Shown: positions 43,156-53,027 of the stretch, one piece after another
Numbering within the stretch: the first letter of the stretch is position 1
How the letters are laid out: every line of letters begins with the position of its first letter
Source: UBA6115 sp050953005
GTDB taxonomy: Bacteria > Bacillota > Clostridia > Christensenellales > Aristaeellaceae
Assembly: GCA_050953005.1 (NCBI GenBank)
Contig: JBMNLV010000003.1
Span: forward strand, 62,001-126,000
DNA: 64,000 bases
Direction: 5' to 3'
Position numbers and translations under genes: made by a program
Notes under the pieces: generated by a model
Told to the model about the DNA's origin: nothing
The model's input: the letters and a program-made list of their open reading frames with translations, nothing else
Database searches by the model: none

Positions 43156-45135
43156 TCATTGATTATTTATATACGCGAGAAACTGTTCCTCATCCATGAC
43201 CGGAATACCCAGCTGCGCGGCTTTACGAGCCTTGCTGCCTGGCTGTTCACCTTGAAGCAGGTAGCTGGTCTTGCGGCTTACAACAGAGGAGACCATACCG
43301 CCATTGGCAAGAATAAGGCTTTCCGCTTGTTGTCTCGTTAGGCTGGGTAAGGTTCCGGTAAGTACAAAAGTTTTTCCGTTAAGAATACCATTTGGCATCT
43401 GCTCAGCCATGTCGCGTGGTGATACTCCGATTGCCAACAGAGCATCAATCATGTGCACATTATCAGGATCGGTAAAAAACTCTAAAATAGACGAGGCAAT
43501 TATTTCGCCAATCGCAGGCACCGTTAGCAACTGTTCAAGTTCGGCGGCACGCACCGCATCCAGGCTGCCAAAAGTCAATGCCAGATCTCTGGCGGTAGCG
43601 CGGCCGATGTTAGGAATGCCTATCGCGAACAAAAAAGCATCCAAGCGGCAGTCTTTGCTGATTTGCAAGGCATCTATCAGGTTTTGAGCTTTTTTCAGCT
43701 GGAAGCCAGGCAGCCTGACCAGCTGCTCCTCTTTGATATAATATAGATCCTGAGGCTGTTTGACTCCAAGGTGTTCGTGAAGGACTTCCAGGGTTTTGTT
43801 CGAAAGATTTTCGATGTTCATTGCGTCCCGGGAACAAAAATGCGCCAGCCGCGCTATAATCTGCGGTTTGCAGCCATTACGGTTTGGACAAAACAGATGG
43901 GCGCCAATTTCCAGAAGCAGGCTGCTGCAAGCAGGACAGGTTTCAGGTTTTGGAATGGATTCGCCTTCAATGCCATCCTCCACCTTGCCAAGTATTTCAG
44001 GGATGACATCGTTGGAACGGCGTATAAACACTGTACTGCCCAAGGTTAGGCGTTTGCGTTGAATATCTCCGAAATTGTTGAGCGTTGCCTTTCTCACGGT
44101 AACCCCGGCGAAATCTACCGGGCTGACATGAGCCAGCGGTGTCAGCTTTCCGCTGCGGCCGGGTTCCCATTCAACGCGCTCCAATAGAGTGGTAGCTTCT
44201 TCTGCTGCGAACTTGAAAGCAACCGCCCAGCGAGGAAACTTATCCGTATAGCCCAAGGCGCTTCGAGTCCGCAGATCCATTACCTTGATAACCACGCCAT
44301 CTATTAAAAAGTCTAACTGCTCACGTTCTTCCTCAACCTTGGCAATTGCCTGTTTAACCCTATCCCGGTCGCTGCCTTCATACAGCAAAGGAGAAGCCGG
44401 AAAACCATTGTCTACAATAAAGAGATGCAAGCCATGTTGATCTTGGTAGGGTGGATTTTCAATCATGCCCACTTCGTAAAAACGAGCGTCCAGCCTGCGC
44501 GATGCCGTTACCTGCGGATCCAGGTTACGCAGCGCGCCGGCGGCGGCGTTGCGTGCGTTTTTCAACGGCTCAGAAGCGGTGCGATTGTACTGGGCCAGAA
44601 CTGACAGACGCATCAGGCACTCACCATGGATTTCCAGCAAGCCTTGATACGGAATGGACAAGGGCAGGGAACGGATGGTCATCGCTTGTTGAAGCACCTG
44701 TTCACCTGTAATACCGTTTCCTCTGGTAGCAGCCTGAACCAATTCCCCATCGCGGTATGTCAGATTCAAAGTCAAACCATCATATTTATACTCCACCGCG
44801 TAGGACAACGGCTGTAAATCCGGTGTGCGTGCGTGCGTTTGTTCAATGCGGGTGAACCAGGCGTCCAGTTCATCCAGGTTTTGTACTTTGTCCATGCTCC
44901 ATAAGCGTTGAAGATGGGTATGCTGAACAAACGCCGGCAATGTTTCCCCTCCAACACGCCTGGTGGGCGAGTTGTGCAAAATCGTGCCTGTTTGTTGTTC
45001 AAGCTGTTTTAGTTCATCATAAAGCGCGTCCCACTGCGCATCTGCCATGATGGGCTGATCCAACACATAATATTGGTAACTCGCGTGATTGATTTGCTCA
45101 ACCAATTCACGCATACGCGCATCTTGTTTTTGCAT
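43156..45135 (-). CDS. ligA: NAD-dependent DNA ligase
   Basis: 659-residue ligase sealing nicks in replication and repair. The adenylation lysine lies in EYKYDGLTLNL near residue 113. An OB domain, a four-cysteine zinc finger (CPACSSLL, then CPNRNGC), four helix-hairpin-helix repeats, and a C-terminal BRCT domain (FVLTGTLPSLTRQQAESLI) complete the normal order. It begins directly after the pcrA stop without a gap, so the two are co-transcribed; ligA and pcrA adjacency is common in Bacillota. Confidence 0.97.
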   Translation of the reverse strand: MQKQDARMRELVEQINHASYQYYVLDQPIMADAQWDALYDELKQLEQQTGTILHNSPTRRVGGETLPAFVQHTHLQRLWSMDKVQNLDELDAWFTRIEQTHARTPDLQPLSYAVEYKYDGLTLNLTYRDGELVQAATRGNGITGEQVLQQAMTIRSLPLSIPYQGLLEIHGECLMRLSVLAQYNRTASEPLKNARNAAAGALRNLDPQVTASRRLDARFYEVGMIENPPYQDQHGLHLFIVDNGFPASPLLYEGSDRDRVKQAIAKVEEEREQLDFLIDGVVIKVMDLRTRSALGYTDKFPRWAVAFKFAAEEATTLLERVEWEPGRSGKLTPLAHVSPVDFAGVTVRKATLNNFGDIQRKRLTLGSTVFIRRSNDVIPEILGKVEDGIEGESIPKPETCPACSSLLLEIGAHLFCPNRNGCKPQIIARLAHFCSRDAMNIENLSNKTLEVLHEHLGVKQPQDLYYIKEEQLVRLPGFQLKKAQNLIDALQISKDCRLDAFLFAIGIPNIGRATARDLALTFGSLDAVRAAELEQLLTVPAIGEIIASSILEFFTDPDNVHMIDALLAIGVSPRDMAEQMPNGILNGKTFVLTGTLPSLTRQQAESLILANGGMVSSVVSRKTSYLLQGEQPGSKARKAAQLGIPVMDEEQFLAYINNQ

Positions 45136-47391
45136 TTACTCCACCTTAACGATGGGCGCAATGGCAACGGAAAACTCTTTTTCTCCATAAGCTGTGAAAC
45201 GGATGCTGACCCTGGCGTCTGCCCCGCTGCCCGAGGTTCCTATTACCTGTCCGGCACCGAATTTTTTGTGCAGTACACGGTCCCCTGTCTCAAAAATCTG
45301 AACCGGTTCATCCAAACCGGCAGCCACAGAAGGAACAAATCCTTTGGCAACACCCGGGATGCTGCCGGGATCCTGCCCCATGCCTGGAATGCCGAAGCTT
45401 GTCTTGGGCTGTCGCTGGGAAGGCCGTACCCTTTCCTTAGGAGGTTTGTACTCACCAAAGTGCTCCCGCATGGTTTTGCCGTACTCATCGGAAATGAGCT
45501 CCTTGGGGATTTCTGTCAGAAAAGGACTGGGTTGGTTATAGGATGCCTGATTAAAAATCGCGCGGTGACGTGTTCTGGTCAGGTAAAGAAATTCCTTAGC
45601 GCGGGTAATGCCTACGTAGCACAGCCTGCGCTCCTCCTCCAGGCGGTTCTCCTCTTGCTTGGCACGCGCGCTGGGCAAAAGACCGTCTTCCATACCGGCG
45701 ATAAATACAGCGCGATACTCCAATCCTTTGGCAGAATGCAGCGTCATCAAGGTAACAAACTGAGGCGCTTCCTCCTGCATGTCCAGATCAGTCACTAAAG
45801 CCACATTCTCCAGGTAGGCTTCCAGTGTGGCGCTTTCCGAGAGTTTTTCAAACTCATATACCGCCCCCAGGAACTCCATCAAGTTGTCCCGTTTGGTCAA
45901 CATTTCGTCATCAGAGGTGTTGTCATACTGGCTCAGCAAACCGGTTTCATCCAGCATGAATTTAACAAAATCGCCCAAAGAAAGCTCATGGCGTTTTTGA
46001 TTGAGCAAATCGATGAGTTCAACAAAACTTTCAACACACTTGCGTGGACGGGATCCAAGTGTTTCAGGCAGATCACGAAGTGCGCCATGGATGTTGGTAC
46101 CGTTGGTTTGGGCGTGATCCTCCAGCACCTGAACCGTAGCGTCGCCAATCGCGCGCTTAGGCACGTTAATGATACGCTTGACCGCCACATCATCTTCAGG
46201 GTTGATCAGGATACGGAGATAGGCCAGGGCATCCTTAATTTCTTTGCGGTCATAAAAGCGTGTTCCGCCATAGACCCGGTATGGAATCCCGGCGCGCATG
46301 AACATTTCCTCCAGCACACGGCTTTGCGCGTGCATTCGGTATAGAACAGCAATCTCAGATAATGGAATCTTGCGATTGCGAAGCCTGCGGATATGTTCAC
46401 AAATCCAGGCAGCTTCCTCGCGCTCGTCTCCAGCCGCAGCAAAGCGGATCTTGTCGCCTTTTTTACCTTGAGTCCACAGGGATTTCTCCATGCGCTCCTC
46501 GTTGTGTTTAATGATACTGTTTGCTGCTTCAAGAATAGTCTTTGTTGAACGATAATTTTGCTCCAGCTTGACAATCTTAGCCTCAGGAAAATCCTGTTTG
46601 AATTCCAAAATATTACGAATATCCGCACCACGCCAGCCGTAAATCGACTGATCGTCATCGCCAACCACGCATAGGTTCCGGCTATGCTCAGTCAGCAGTT
46701 TGACCAAGTTGTACTGCGCCAGGTTAGTATCCTGATACTCGTCCACATGAACATACTGGAAACGTTTTTGATAGTATGCCAGTACCGGCGGATGATCCAT
46801 CAAAAGTTCAAGCGTTTTATTGAGCAAGTCGTCAAAATCCAGCGCGTTGGACGCCTTCAGGCGCTGGTCGTAGGCAACAAATAAATCATGGATGGTTTGC
46901 GCACGGCGGTCCTTGCGAGTCTGTGCAAACCAGTCATCCGCGTACATTAGTTTATTCTTGGCATCCCCGATAATCCCACGCATTTCACGCAGGCTGAGCT
47001 GTTTGTCATCAATATCAAAACGTTTGAACAGATCTTTCAAAACACGTTGTTGGTCATCATCGTCATATATGGTAAAAGAACGCTGATAGCCAATTTTTTC
47101 GATATCACGCCGCAGAATCCGCACACATATGGCATGGAAAGTGCCAATCCATATCTCACCGGCCCTGCCTTCGGTTAAACCCATGACACGGCTGAGCATT
47201 TCTTTGGCAGCCTTGTTGGTAAACGTCAGAGCCAGAATGCTATAAGGGGAAACTCCTTTGCTCAATAAATAGGCGATGCGATAGGTCATCACACGCGTTT
47301 TGCCGCTTCCAGCGCCGGCAATGATCAACAAAGGGCCTTCTGTATGCTCAACAGCTTCGCGCTGCTGGTCGTTCAAGTCATTAAGATTCAT
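45136..47391 (-). CDS. pcrA: ATP-dependent DNA helicase PcrA
   Basis: 751-residue UvrD/Rep superfamily 1 helicase with 3'-5' polarity, used in repair and recombination. Seen: Walker A AGAGSGKTRVMTYR, motif II DEYQDTN, motif III DDDQSIYGWRGAD, motif IV LEQNYRSTKTI and motif V/VI LMTLHSAKGLEYRAVF with CYVGITRAKEFLYL. The extreme C-terminus (VLHKKFGAGQVIG) is the Tudor-like module of PcrA. ATG 47391 follows TGGGGGAAAC; an earlier in-frame start adds nine residues. Confidence 0.97.
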   Translation of the reverse strand: MNLNDLNDQQREAVEHTEGPLLIIAGAGSGKTRVMTYRIAYLLSKGVSPYSILALTFTNKAAKEMLSRVMGLTEGRAGEIWIGTFHAICVRILRRDIEKIGYQRSFTIYDDDDQQRVLKDLFKRFDIDDKQLSLREMRGIIGDAKNKLMYADDWFAQTRKDRRAQTIHDLFVAYDQRLKASNALDFDDLLNKTLELLMDHPPVLAYYQKRFQYVHVDEYQDTNLAQYNLVKLLTEHSRNLCVVGDDDQSIYGWRGADIRNILEFKQDFPEAKIVKLEQNYRSTKTILEAANSIIKHNEERMEKSLWTQGKKGDKIRFAAAGDEREEAAWICEHIRRLRNRKIPLSEIAVLYRMHAQSRVLEEMFMRAGIPYRVYGGTRFYDRKEIKDALAYLRILINPEDDVAVKRIINVPKRAIGDATVQVLEDHAQTNGTNIHGALRDLPETLGSRPRKCVESFVELIDLLNQKRHELSLGDFVKFMLDETGLLSQYDNTSDDEMLTKRDNLMEFLGAVYEFEKLSESATLEAYLENVALVTDLDMQEEAPQFVTLMTLHSAKGLEYRAVFIAGMEDGLLPSARAKQEENRLEEERRLCYVGITRAKEFLYLTRTRHRAIFNQASYNQPSPFLTEIPKELISDEYGKTMREHFGEYKPPKERVRPSQRQPKTSFGIPGMGQDPGSIPGVAKGFVPSVAAGLDEPVQIFETGDRVLHKKFGAGQVIGTSGSGADARVSIRFTAYGEKEFSVAIAPIVKVE

Positions 47392-47519
47392 GTTTCCCCC
47401 AGGCTCATGTATTGACATCTTATCGACTGTTTATCGCTCTTATCAATTCAGCCGATGCACATGATATCAATTGTATTATAGCATATTTATTGACTTCAGT
47501 ACAAACATGTCAGGGCTCT

Positions 47520-48410
47520 TCATTCACCTGATATACTCTTGTCCTCACGTAGATTCACTGGTAAATCCGTCTGTGCGAAAGGATCCTCATGAACATAGGC
47601 GGCCAAATCAACACTCGAACGTGCTTGTCCCTGTTCTGTTCGAACCGGGCTGCTGGAACGCACCACAGGAACTGGACCGGAAAAATCAACCAAGGCACTT
47701 TCACGCACTGACGTCAACGCAAATACCGTGGTGCGCCGTGATAAAGACCTGCGGGCATATTCATTGGCAATCTCGGAACGCTGTCCAAAATGCATAGGAA
47801 AGAACACCTTGGGCCGCAGGGACATAATGAAATGGTTGGCGCCCGCGTCATACAGGCCTCCCTGATTGGGGTCCAGCGGGAAAAAGCAAATATCTATCGT
47901 GTCCTTGGGGATGGCAGAGGTTTTTTCATAAAAAGCTTGTTCCGCGCGTGCAATTTCCTTCAATGTGTTCTCCTCACGCCAATGCCAAAGATTGAGATCC
48001 CCTGCATGAAAGACACGCAGCCCCTCTGCAGATACCAGGTAAGAAACTCCCTGATCAGTGGAGCCATACACGGATATCTCGCTATGACCAACAGTGAAGG
48101 TGTCTCCCTCACGGCAGACACGGATGTTGGATGCCTTGGGTGCTGCCTTGGCAGCCTCGCGGGGCATAATATAGGTGATTGGAAAAGACTGCTTCCATGA
48201 ATAAATCACAGGGTCATGATGTGCAGCAGATGCGCTGGGCACAAAGACCAGAATATTATTGAACCCCTGGAAATCCTTTGAACTTAAATACTGGCTCTCC
48301 TCTATTTGTTGTATGTCTTTTTGACGATAACTAAAGATTAAAAGCGTCTTTTGAAGAGAAACTGTAAATGCTGAATGATAAAAAAAGCTAACTAAAGCCT
48401 GTTGGGTCAT
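47520..48410 (-). CDS. Metallo-beta-lactamase-fold protein with degenerate metal motif
   Basis: 296-residue protein resembling the UlaG-like MBL family. It lacks the first metal motif: where FVSHSHSDHYDP would be expected it reads FVPSASAAHHDP, so HxHxDH has become SxSxAH. Later ligand positions remain (RVFHAGDLNLW and VFFPMHFGQ). It ends in a polar tail. ATG 48410 follows AAGGAGTG. It precedes pcrA on the same strand, with about 128 bases between. It may be a non-enzymatic relative, or bind metal differently. Confidence 0.8.
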   Translation of the reverse strand: MTQQALVSFFYHSAFTVSLQKTLLIFSYRQKDIQQIEESQYLSSKDFQGFNNILVFVPSASAAHHDPVIYSWKQSFPITYIMPREAAKAAPKASNIRVCREGDTFTVGHSEISVYGSTDQGVSYLVSAEGLRVFHAGDLNLWHWREENTLKEIARAEQAFYEKTSAIPKDTIDICFFPLDPNQGGLYDAGANHFIMSLRPKVFFPMHFGQRSEIANEYARRSLSRRTTVFALTSVRESALVDFSGPVPVVRSSSPVRTEQGQARSSVDLAAYVHEDPFAQTDLPVNLREDKSISGE

Positions 48411-48446
48411 CGTTCATCACACTCCTTATTGGCAACATGATTGATC

Positions 48447-49715
48447 CTACAGAAAAGTCTCCTGCAGCACCCGTCCTTGTGCACGCGGTAAAATCAAACC
48501 GGCCGCGATTGCCAGGGTGGGCGCTATATCCACAATGTTGCATTGGTCCAGGCGCATTCCGGAAGCAAACTGAGGTCCGGACAACCACAGCAATACCCGG
48601 CTGCCCGGATGATGTGGACCAAAGCCATGGGTGGCCAGGGCATTTACCTCTTCATCATTATCTACATACACTAAGCCTTCCTCAGCCTCTACAGCAAGCA
48701 GCAAATCAGGCGCCGCATGCAGGACGCGCAGTTCCTCGCGTGTATAGATATGGCGTATGTGCAGGAGTTCTTTGTGCTCGCGCAAAGCGTTTAGAACCGG
48801 TAAATAATCCCCTCGGCGAAGGTGGATGTAGGCGCCAAAACCAAGCGTTTGCGCGCGTGCGGGAATCTTGTTGGCTTGCAGCCATGCGTCCAGGGGCAAA
48901 CTGGCAGTGATATCCGATTGTCCATGATCGCTCACCACTGCGATAATGGTATCTTTAAGCAAATCCCGTCTGGACAATTCATTCATCAAGCGGCCGACCC
49001 GCTCATCCAGACGCATGAGCGATTGTTTGGCTTCCTCGCTGAAAGTTCCGTAATGATGACGGGTCGCATCGCAGTCTACCAAGTGCAAAGCCAACATGTC
49101 CGGCATATGCCGGGCTTGTTGGCGCTTTGATGGAATAATGTCCTCCCGTTTGCCAAGTTTGCTGGTGGGCACATAGTGGCGTTGGATTAATGATTCAGCA
49201 ATAAGCGTGATGTAGTCATCCAGATGCGGTTGACTATAACTTACGCGCCGTTTTCCATATCGCAACTCGCTGCCTAGCAGCCAGCGAGTGCTGCCGTAAC
49301 GCAACACCTTAAGCGCTTGATTCTCTCCGGGGAGGGCAAGAACTTCGGGAAAATTATACTTGATATGCCGGGCATGACCAGTGGTAGGCCATAAAAGCGC
49401 TGCGCATTCACGACCGGCTGCATGAGCCTGGTTAAACAAGGTTTCCACTCTGATATCCGATGCATCCCAATACCATGTTCGACGTTTGGGCTCTGTTTCG
49501 GGTTGAAAAGGCTGGTTGTGAAGAATGCCATGATGCTCCGGATAGCAGCCAGTCACAAGGCTGGCGTGGATGGGATAAGTCAAGCTTGGATAAATGGTCT
49601 GTACACGATCACAAAAAACGCCTTCCTGTGCTAGTTTACCAAGCGCTGGAAGGGAAAGAAGAAATTCCGCATCAGCAGCATAAACAGCATCCAGGCTGAT
49701 AAGAATTAAACGCAT
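48447..49715 (-). CDS. Alkaline-phosphatase-superfamily phosphodiesterase/pyrophosphatase
   Basis: 422-residue protein of the type I phosphodiesterase/nucleotide pyrophosphatase kind. Metal and nucleophile motifs: LISLDAVY at the start (metal Asp), PSLTYPIHASLVTGCYPEHHGI (Thr nucleophile region), HLVDCDATRHHYG, and AVVSDHGQSD near residue 268. No signal peptide is evident, so it is probably cytoplasmic. Its start follows the TPM gene stop by 3 bases. The substrate is unknown. Confidence 0.88.
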   Translation of the reverse strand: MRLILISLDAVYAADAEFLLSLPALGKLAQEGVFCDRVQTIYPSLTYPIHASLVTGCYPEHHGILHNQPFQPETEPKRRTWYWDASDIRVETLFNQAHAAGRECAALLWPTTGHARHIKYNFPEVLALPGENQALKVLRYGSTRWLLGSELRYGKRRVSYSQPHLDDYITLIAESLIQRHYVPTSKLGKREDIIPSKRQQARHMPDMLALHLVDCDATRHHYGTFSEEAKQSLMRLDERVGRLMNELSRRDLLKDTIIAVVSDHGQSDITASLPLDAWLQANKIPARAQTLGFGAYIHLRRGDYLPVLNALREHKELLHIRHIYTREELRVLHAAPDLLLAVEAEEGLVYVDNDEEVNALATHGFGPHHPGSRVLLWLSGPQFASGMRLDQCNIVDIAPTLAIAAGLILPRAQGRVLQETFL

Positions 49716-49718
49716 GGC

Positions 49719-50525
49719 TTATCGCCGCCAGCCAAAGAAACGGCTAATCCCCCAAGCGCCAAATATCCAGCCAAGCGGACCGCAGCCTTTTCGACGTCCA
49801 TTTTGTTTTTTGCCAAATATTTTAAAGAGGATAAAGCCAATCAAGGCAATTTGAAAAAGGCTTAAACCATTGTCCTTGTTTTCTTGCGCGTTGCTGGCAT
49901 CCTTGCTGTATTGCCTGGCACTCTCTTCGTTATGACTGAAATTCTCAAATATGCTGCCCAGCCTAATGATGCCGTTATCATCCTGCGGCTTGGTGGCTTC
50001 CATTGGGAAGCGGACTGGCTCCTGCCTTGCAAACGCGGGCAACCGGCTGCTCTCCGGAAGTGAAAAGCCGGTTTGTGCTTGCAGAATTTCCCCCAGACGC
50101 ACCAGGAAGGAAGCGACTGCCTCATTATAATCACGCCGCAAAAAGGGGACGCGGAAGGTATCCGAAAGAAGGCGCTCAACCTTGTCATGGGAAATATGCG
50201 TCATGGCGTTGCTTCCCAATGCAACCTCATAGCTATCTTCCCCGATAACCATGACTAAAAGCAAATTTCCTGAGGATGAGGAATCAAAACTTTCCAGCGT
50301 CTGATTGGTAAATGTCCTGACGTTCTTGCCACCAAGAAAATCCCTGGTGATGATGTTGACTTCAAAGTCTGCAGCTAAGCGAAGCTGAGCATTGAAGGCA
50401 TCAATTTCAGCTGTCAGGGCCGGGTCGAACACCAAGGCTTGATCATCCACAGCCGAAGCGGACAACACAGAAAGCGATGCTGAAACTATCAGCACACACA
50501 GGATCAGACAAATGAAGTTTTTCAT
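49719..50525 (-). CDS. TPM-domain (TLP18.3/Psb32-like) envelope protein
   Basis: 268-residue protein with a signal peptide (residues 1-25, MKNFICLILCVLIVSASLSV), a TPM domain (about 30-150; NIITRDFLGGKNVRTFTNQT, GNLLLVMVIGEDSYEVALGS), a low-complexity linker, and a C-terminal hydrophobic helix (SLFQIALIGFILFKIFG) before a Gly/Arg-rich tail. TPM proteins lie outside the membrane and often accompany LemA. Its ATG overlaps the LemA stop (ATGA). Confidence 0.88.
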   Translation of the reverse strand: MKNFICLILCVLIVSASLSVLSASAVDDQALVFDPALTAEIDAFNAQLRLAADFEVNIITRDFLGGKNVRTFTNQTLESFDSSSSGNLLLVMVIGEDSYEVALGSNAMTHISHDKVERLLSDTFRVPFLRRDYNEAVASFLVRLGEILQAQTGFSLPESSRLPAFARQEPVRFPMEATKPQDDNGIIRLGSIFENFSHNEESARQYSKDASNAQENKDNGLSLFQIALIGFILFKIFGKKQNGRRKGCGPLGWIFGAWGISRFFGWRR

Positions 50526-51070
50526 AAGCCTTCCTCCCCGACGCTGAAGAATTCAGCTTTCTCAATGCCACAGAATTGCGCGATCCTGCCGCTGAGGCTG
50601 CCACTGAGCCGGTCATTAAACGCCTTGGCAGCCGTATTATATACAGAAGCGTCCGCCCATTGCGCGCTCTGTTCAAAACCCCGGGGAAGCAAGCCCGTGA
50701 CATAATTCAGGTCACGCCCATCCTGGATGACGCTGGCCGTATGCTCCAAGACATCCAACAAGGCTTTGCTGTCAATGGTGAGTTGTCGGTTGGCCGCAGC
50801 TTTCTCGCTCAGGCTGACTTGGCCGGACAAATTGGCCAACTGCGTGCGGATGGAGATGATCAAAGGTTCTTCGGCGTCCAAATGACGCCCTGCTACGGTG
50901 AGCAGGTTGTTGCCCATCTCAATGCGGGCGGTCAGCACCTCATTAAGAGATCCCAAAGTCTGATCAATTTTTATTTTTTCATCAAAATGAGCGCGGTATG
51001 CACCAATACCGAAGGCTGCAGCCATTAACAGCAACATGAGCAGGAACGCCAGGAAGACTCGGCCTCTCAT
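50522..51070 (-). CDS. LemA family protein
   Basis: 182-residue protein with one N-terminal membrane helix (VFLAFLLMLLLMAAAFGIGA) and a helical-bundle domain: SLNEVLTARIEMGNNLLTVAGR (start SLNEVLTARIEMG), LSEKAAANRQLTIDSKALL, ending FNDRLSGSLSGRIAQF as LemA proteins do. Length is normal. LemA function is not established. It overlaps the TPM gene by 4 bases and follows telA by 14. Confidence 0.9.
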   Translation of the reverse strand: MRGRVFLAFLLMLLLMAAAFGIGAYRAHFDEKIKIDQTLGSLNEVLTARIEMGNNLLTVAGRHLDAEEPLIISIRTQLANLSGQVSLSEKAAANRQLTIDSKALLDVLEHTASVIQDGRDLNYVTGLLPRGFEQSAQWADASVYNTAAKAFNDRLSGSLSGRIAQFCGIEKAEFFSVGEEGL

Positions 51071-51084
51071 AACTTCTCCGTTCC

Positions 51085-52293
51085 TTAGCCGTTAATTAAC
51101 CGCTGCTTGAGCTCATCCTCCATGCGGCGCAGGGTCTTCTCCGCTTCGGCACGCTTTTGACGGCCTTCCGTCTGAATCCGCACCACCTCGTTCATGGTGT
51201 CAATCAGAGACTTATTGGTCTGAACAAGGGTTTCAATATCAATAATGCCGCGCTCAGCCTCTGTCGCCGTCTCAATGGTGCCCTGTTTAAGCGTTTCAGC
51301 ATTTTTCTTAAGCAACTCATTGGTCATGTCGGTGACAGCGCGCTGCGCTTGCATAGCCTGGCGGGAATGCTCCATGCCCAATGCCAGTACCATTTGATTT
51401 TTCCATAGTGGCAGGGTGTTGACCAAGGTAGACTGTATACGTTCAATCAAAAGTGAATTGTTGTTTTGAAGCAGGCGAATCTGAGGCGCCATCTGCAGGC
51501 TGATCTGACGGGTTAATTTCAGATCATGCAGTTTTTTCTCAAAGCGGTCAGCTGCCTGTTCAAGGTCATTGGCCTTCTGGGCATCCATGGTATCACCGGT
51601 TTGGGCAGCCTTTTGCTTGAGCCGAGCAATATCATTTTCACGCACTTCCTTCAGGCGCTTTTCACCGGCAATGATATACATGGTCAACTCACGGAAATAC
51701 TCCAAATTCATATCATAAAGATGATTGAACATGGAAACGTCCTTGAGCAGTTGTACCTGGTGACCTTCCAGCGTGCCGGCAATGTTGGACACGTTGCCGG
51801 CTACATCATCAAAGCGCGCCTGAACCATTGCAATATGTTTCTTAGCGTTGGAAAACAGTGCGCGCAACCCCTTGGGTTTTTCAGCGGAGCTTTCAAAGGA
51901 CTTCAGCTCGCTGATCAGCTTGGTTAAGCTGTCTCCTACGTCCCCTGCATCAATGTTCCTGACCTCCGCCAGAATCGTATCGGCAAAATTGGATATTTTT
52001 TTCTGTGCATCCGCACCATAGAGCATGACATGCTGAGGATTGGATAGGTCAATCCTGGCAGAGAACTCATCGACCGCCTTGCGCTCCTGTGGTGTAAGGG
52101 CGCTGTCCAAATCGTTGGCGAGCTTGGCTTGTACATCCGGTGCTGACGGCGCTTCCCGCTGTGCCTGCTCAAGCTGGCTGATAACCGTCTCGACCGCTGA
52201 TTTATCTGCCATATCACTGGCAAGAGTCAATTCCGGTAATGGTTTGCTGACGGTTTGAGCAGTTTGATCCTGTGGGGATTGTTTTTGTGTCAT
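51085..52293 (-). CDS. telA: TelA-family (toxic anion resistance) protein
   Basis: 402-residue, highly helical protein of the TelA/KlaA family (pfam05816). Seen: DLSNPQHVMLYGADAQKKIS-type opening (ARIDLSNPQHVMLYG), NIAGTLEGHQVQLLKDVSMF, LKLTRQISLQMAPQIRLLQ, and KNAETLKQGTIETATEAERG. The start overlaps the XpaC stop by 4 bases (ATGA). Family members are linked to tellurite or cell-envelope stress, but their biochemical role is not settled. Confidence 0.92.
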   Translation of the reverse strand: MTQKQSPQDQTAQTVSKPLPELTLASDMADKSAVETVISQLEQAQREAPSAPDVQAKLANDLDSALTPQERKAVDEFSARIDLSNPQHVMLYGADAQKKISNFADTILAEVRNIDAGDVGDSLTKLISELKSFESSAEKPKGLRALFSNAKKHIAMVQARFDDVAGNVSNIAGTLEGHQVQLLKDVSMFNHLYDMNLEYFRELTMYIIAGEKRLKEVRENDIARLKQKAAQTGDTMDAQKANDLEQAADRFEKKLHDLKLTRQISLQMAPQIRLLQNNNSLLIERIQSTLVNTLPLWKNQMVLALGMEHSRQAMQAQRAVTDMTNELLKKNAETLKQGTIETATEAERGIIDIETLVQTNKSLIDTMNEVVRIQTEGRQKRAEAEKTLRRMEDELKQRLING

Positions 52294-53027
52294 TTGATTT
52301 CCTCCTTCAGTTGCGCTTGCATGCCAGCCTGGCGAGAAGTGGAACTCGAACCGGAATGGAGTGTGAGTTCACTGCCCAGGAGACTGTCTTGCTTAAGCAT
52401 AGCTTCCAGCACATCTATATCTGTAGTGATGTCCAGCATATCGTTTTGATACAATGTTTCCAGTTGCTTGTTGAAAGCGTCCAACACCACCCTCATTGCA
52501 TTTTCAATGCGTTCTTTGGTGGATTCCGAATCCCGTCCCGTGACACCGCGTTCTGTCAGCCTGCGATAGCCGGTAAGCATCTTAAGCGTGGTGGGCAGAT
52601 AATAGTCCATAAACCGGCGTATCTGCGGTGCTTTTTCAGGCTGCTCAACCACAGCCTGGAAAATTCTGCCGGCGATTGTTTCCAGTTGAACGATCTGATC
52701 CGACAATATGGGATCCGGGATTAACTCGTCTTCCTTGCGAATCTGTAAAAGCATCTCTTGTCCGCGGGCGATCATCCTGTCAATTGTCTCATCCCCAGTC
52801 ATGGGCAAATCATCCATAGATGGTGCTTTCTTCGAAGTGTCAAGACCTGAAAACATGATATAGGCAACCCTGCCAAGCAGCAAGGCTAAAGCGCCCGCAA
52901 TGGCATAATGTCCCAGTCGGTATAGCGGAAACACTATTGAATACAGCAAGGCAGTTCCGCCTGCTGCAAGAAAACCGGCAACAAGGCCCTTGCCAGGTGA
53001 AGTGGATTGCCGGATTTTTTTGGCCAT
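52290..53027 (-). CDS. XpaC-like (5-bromo-4-chloroindolyl phosphate hydrolysis family) membrane protein
   Basis: 245-residue protein with two membrane helices close to the N-terminus (about 14-38 and 42-65) and a helical soluble domain. Family blocks seen are RRFMDYYLPTTLKMLTGYR and STKERIENAMRVVLDAFNKQ. ATG 53027 follows TTGGAGGAACC. First gene of the xpaC-telA-lemA-TPM cluster; the phosphodiesterase gene may belong to it too. The family name comes from an early assay and does not show that it is a phosphatase. Confidence 0.87.
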   Translation of the reverse strand: MAKKIRQSTSPGKGLVAGFLAAGGTALLYSIVFPLYRLGHYAIAGALALLLGRVAYIMFSGLDTSKKAPSMDDLPMTGDETIDRMIARGQEMLLQIRKEDELIPDPILSDQIVQLETIAGRIFQAVVEQPEKAPQIRRFMDYYLPTTLKMLTGYRRLTERGVTGRDSESTKERIENAMRVVLDAFNKQLETLYQNDMLDITTDIDVLEAMLKQDSLLGSELTLHSGSSSTSRQAGMQAQLKEEIK

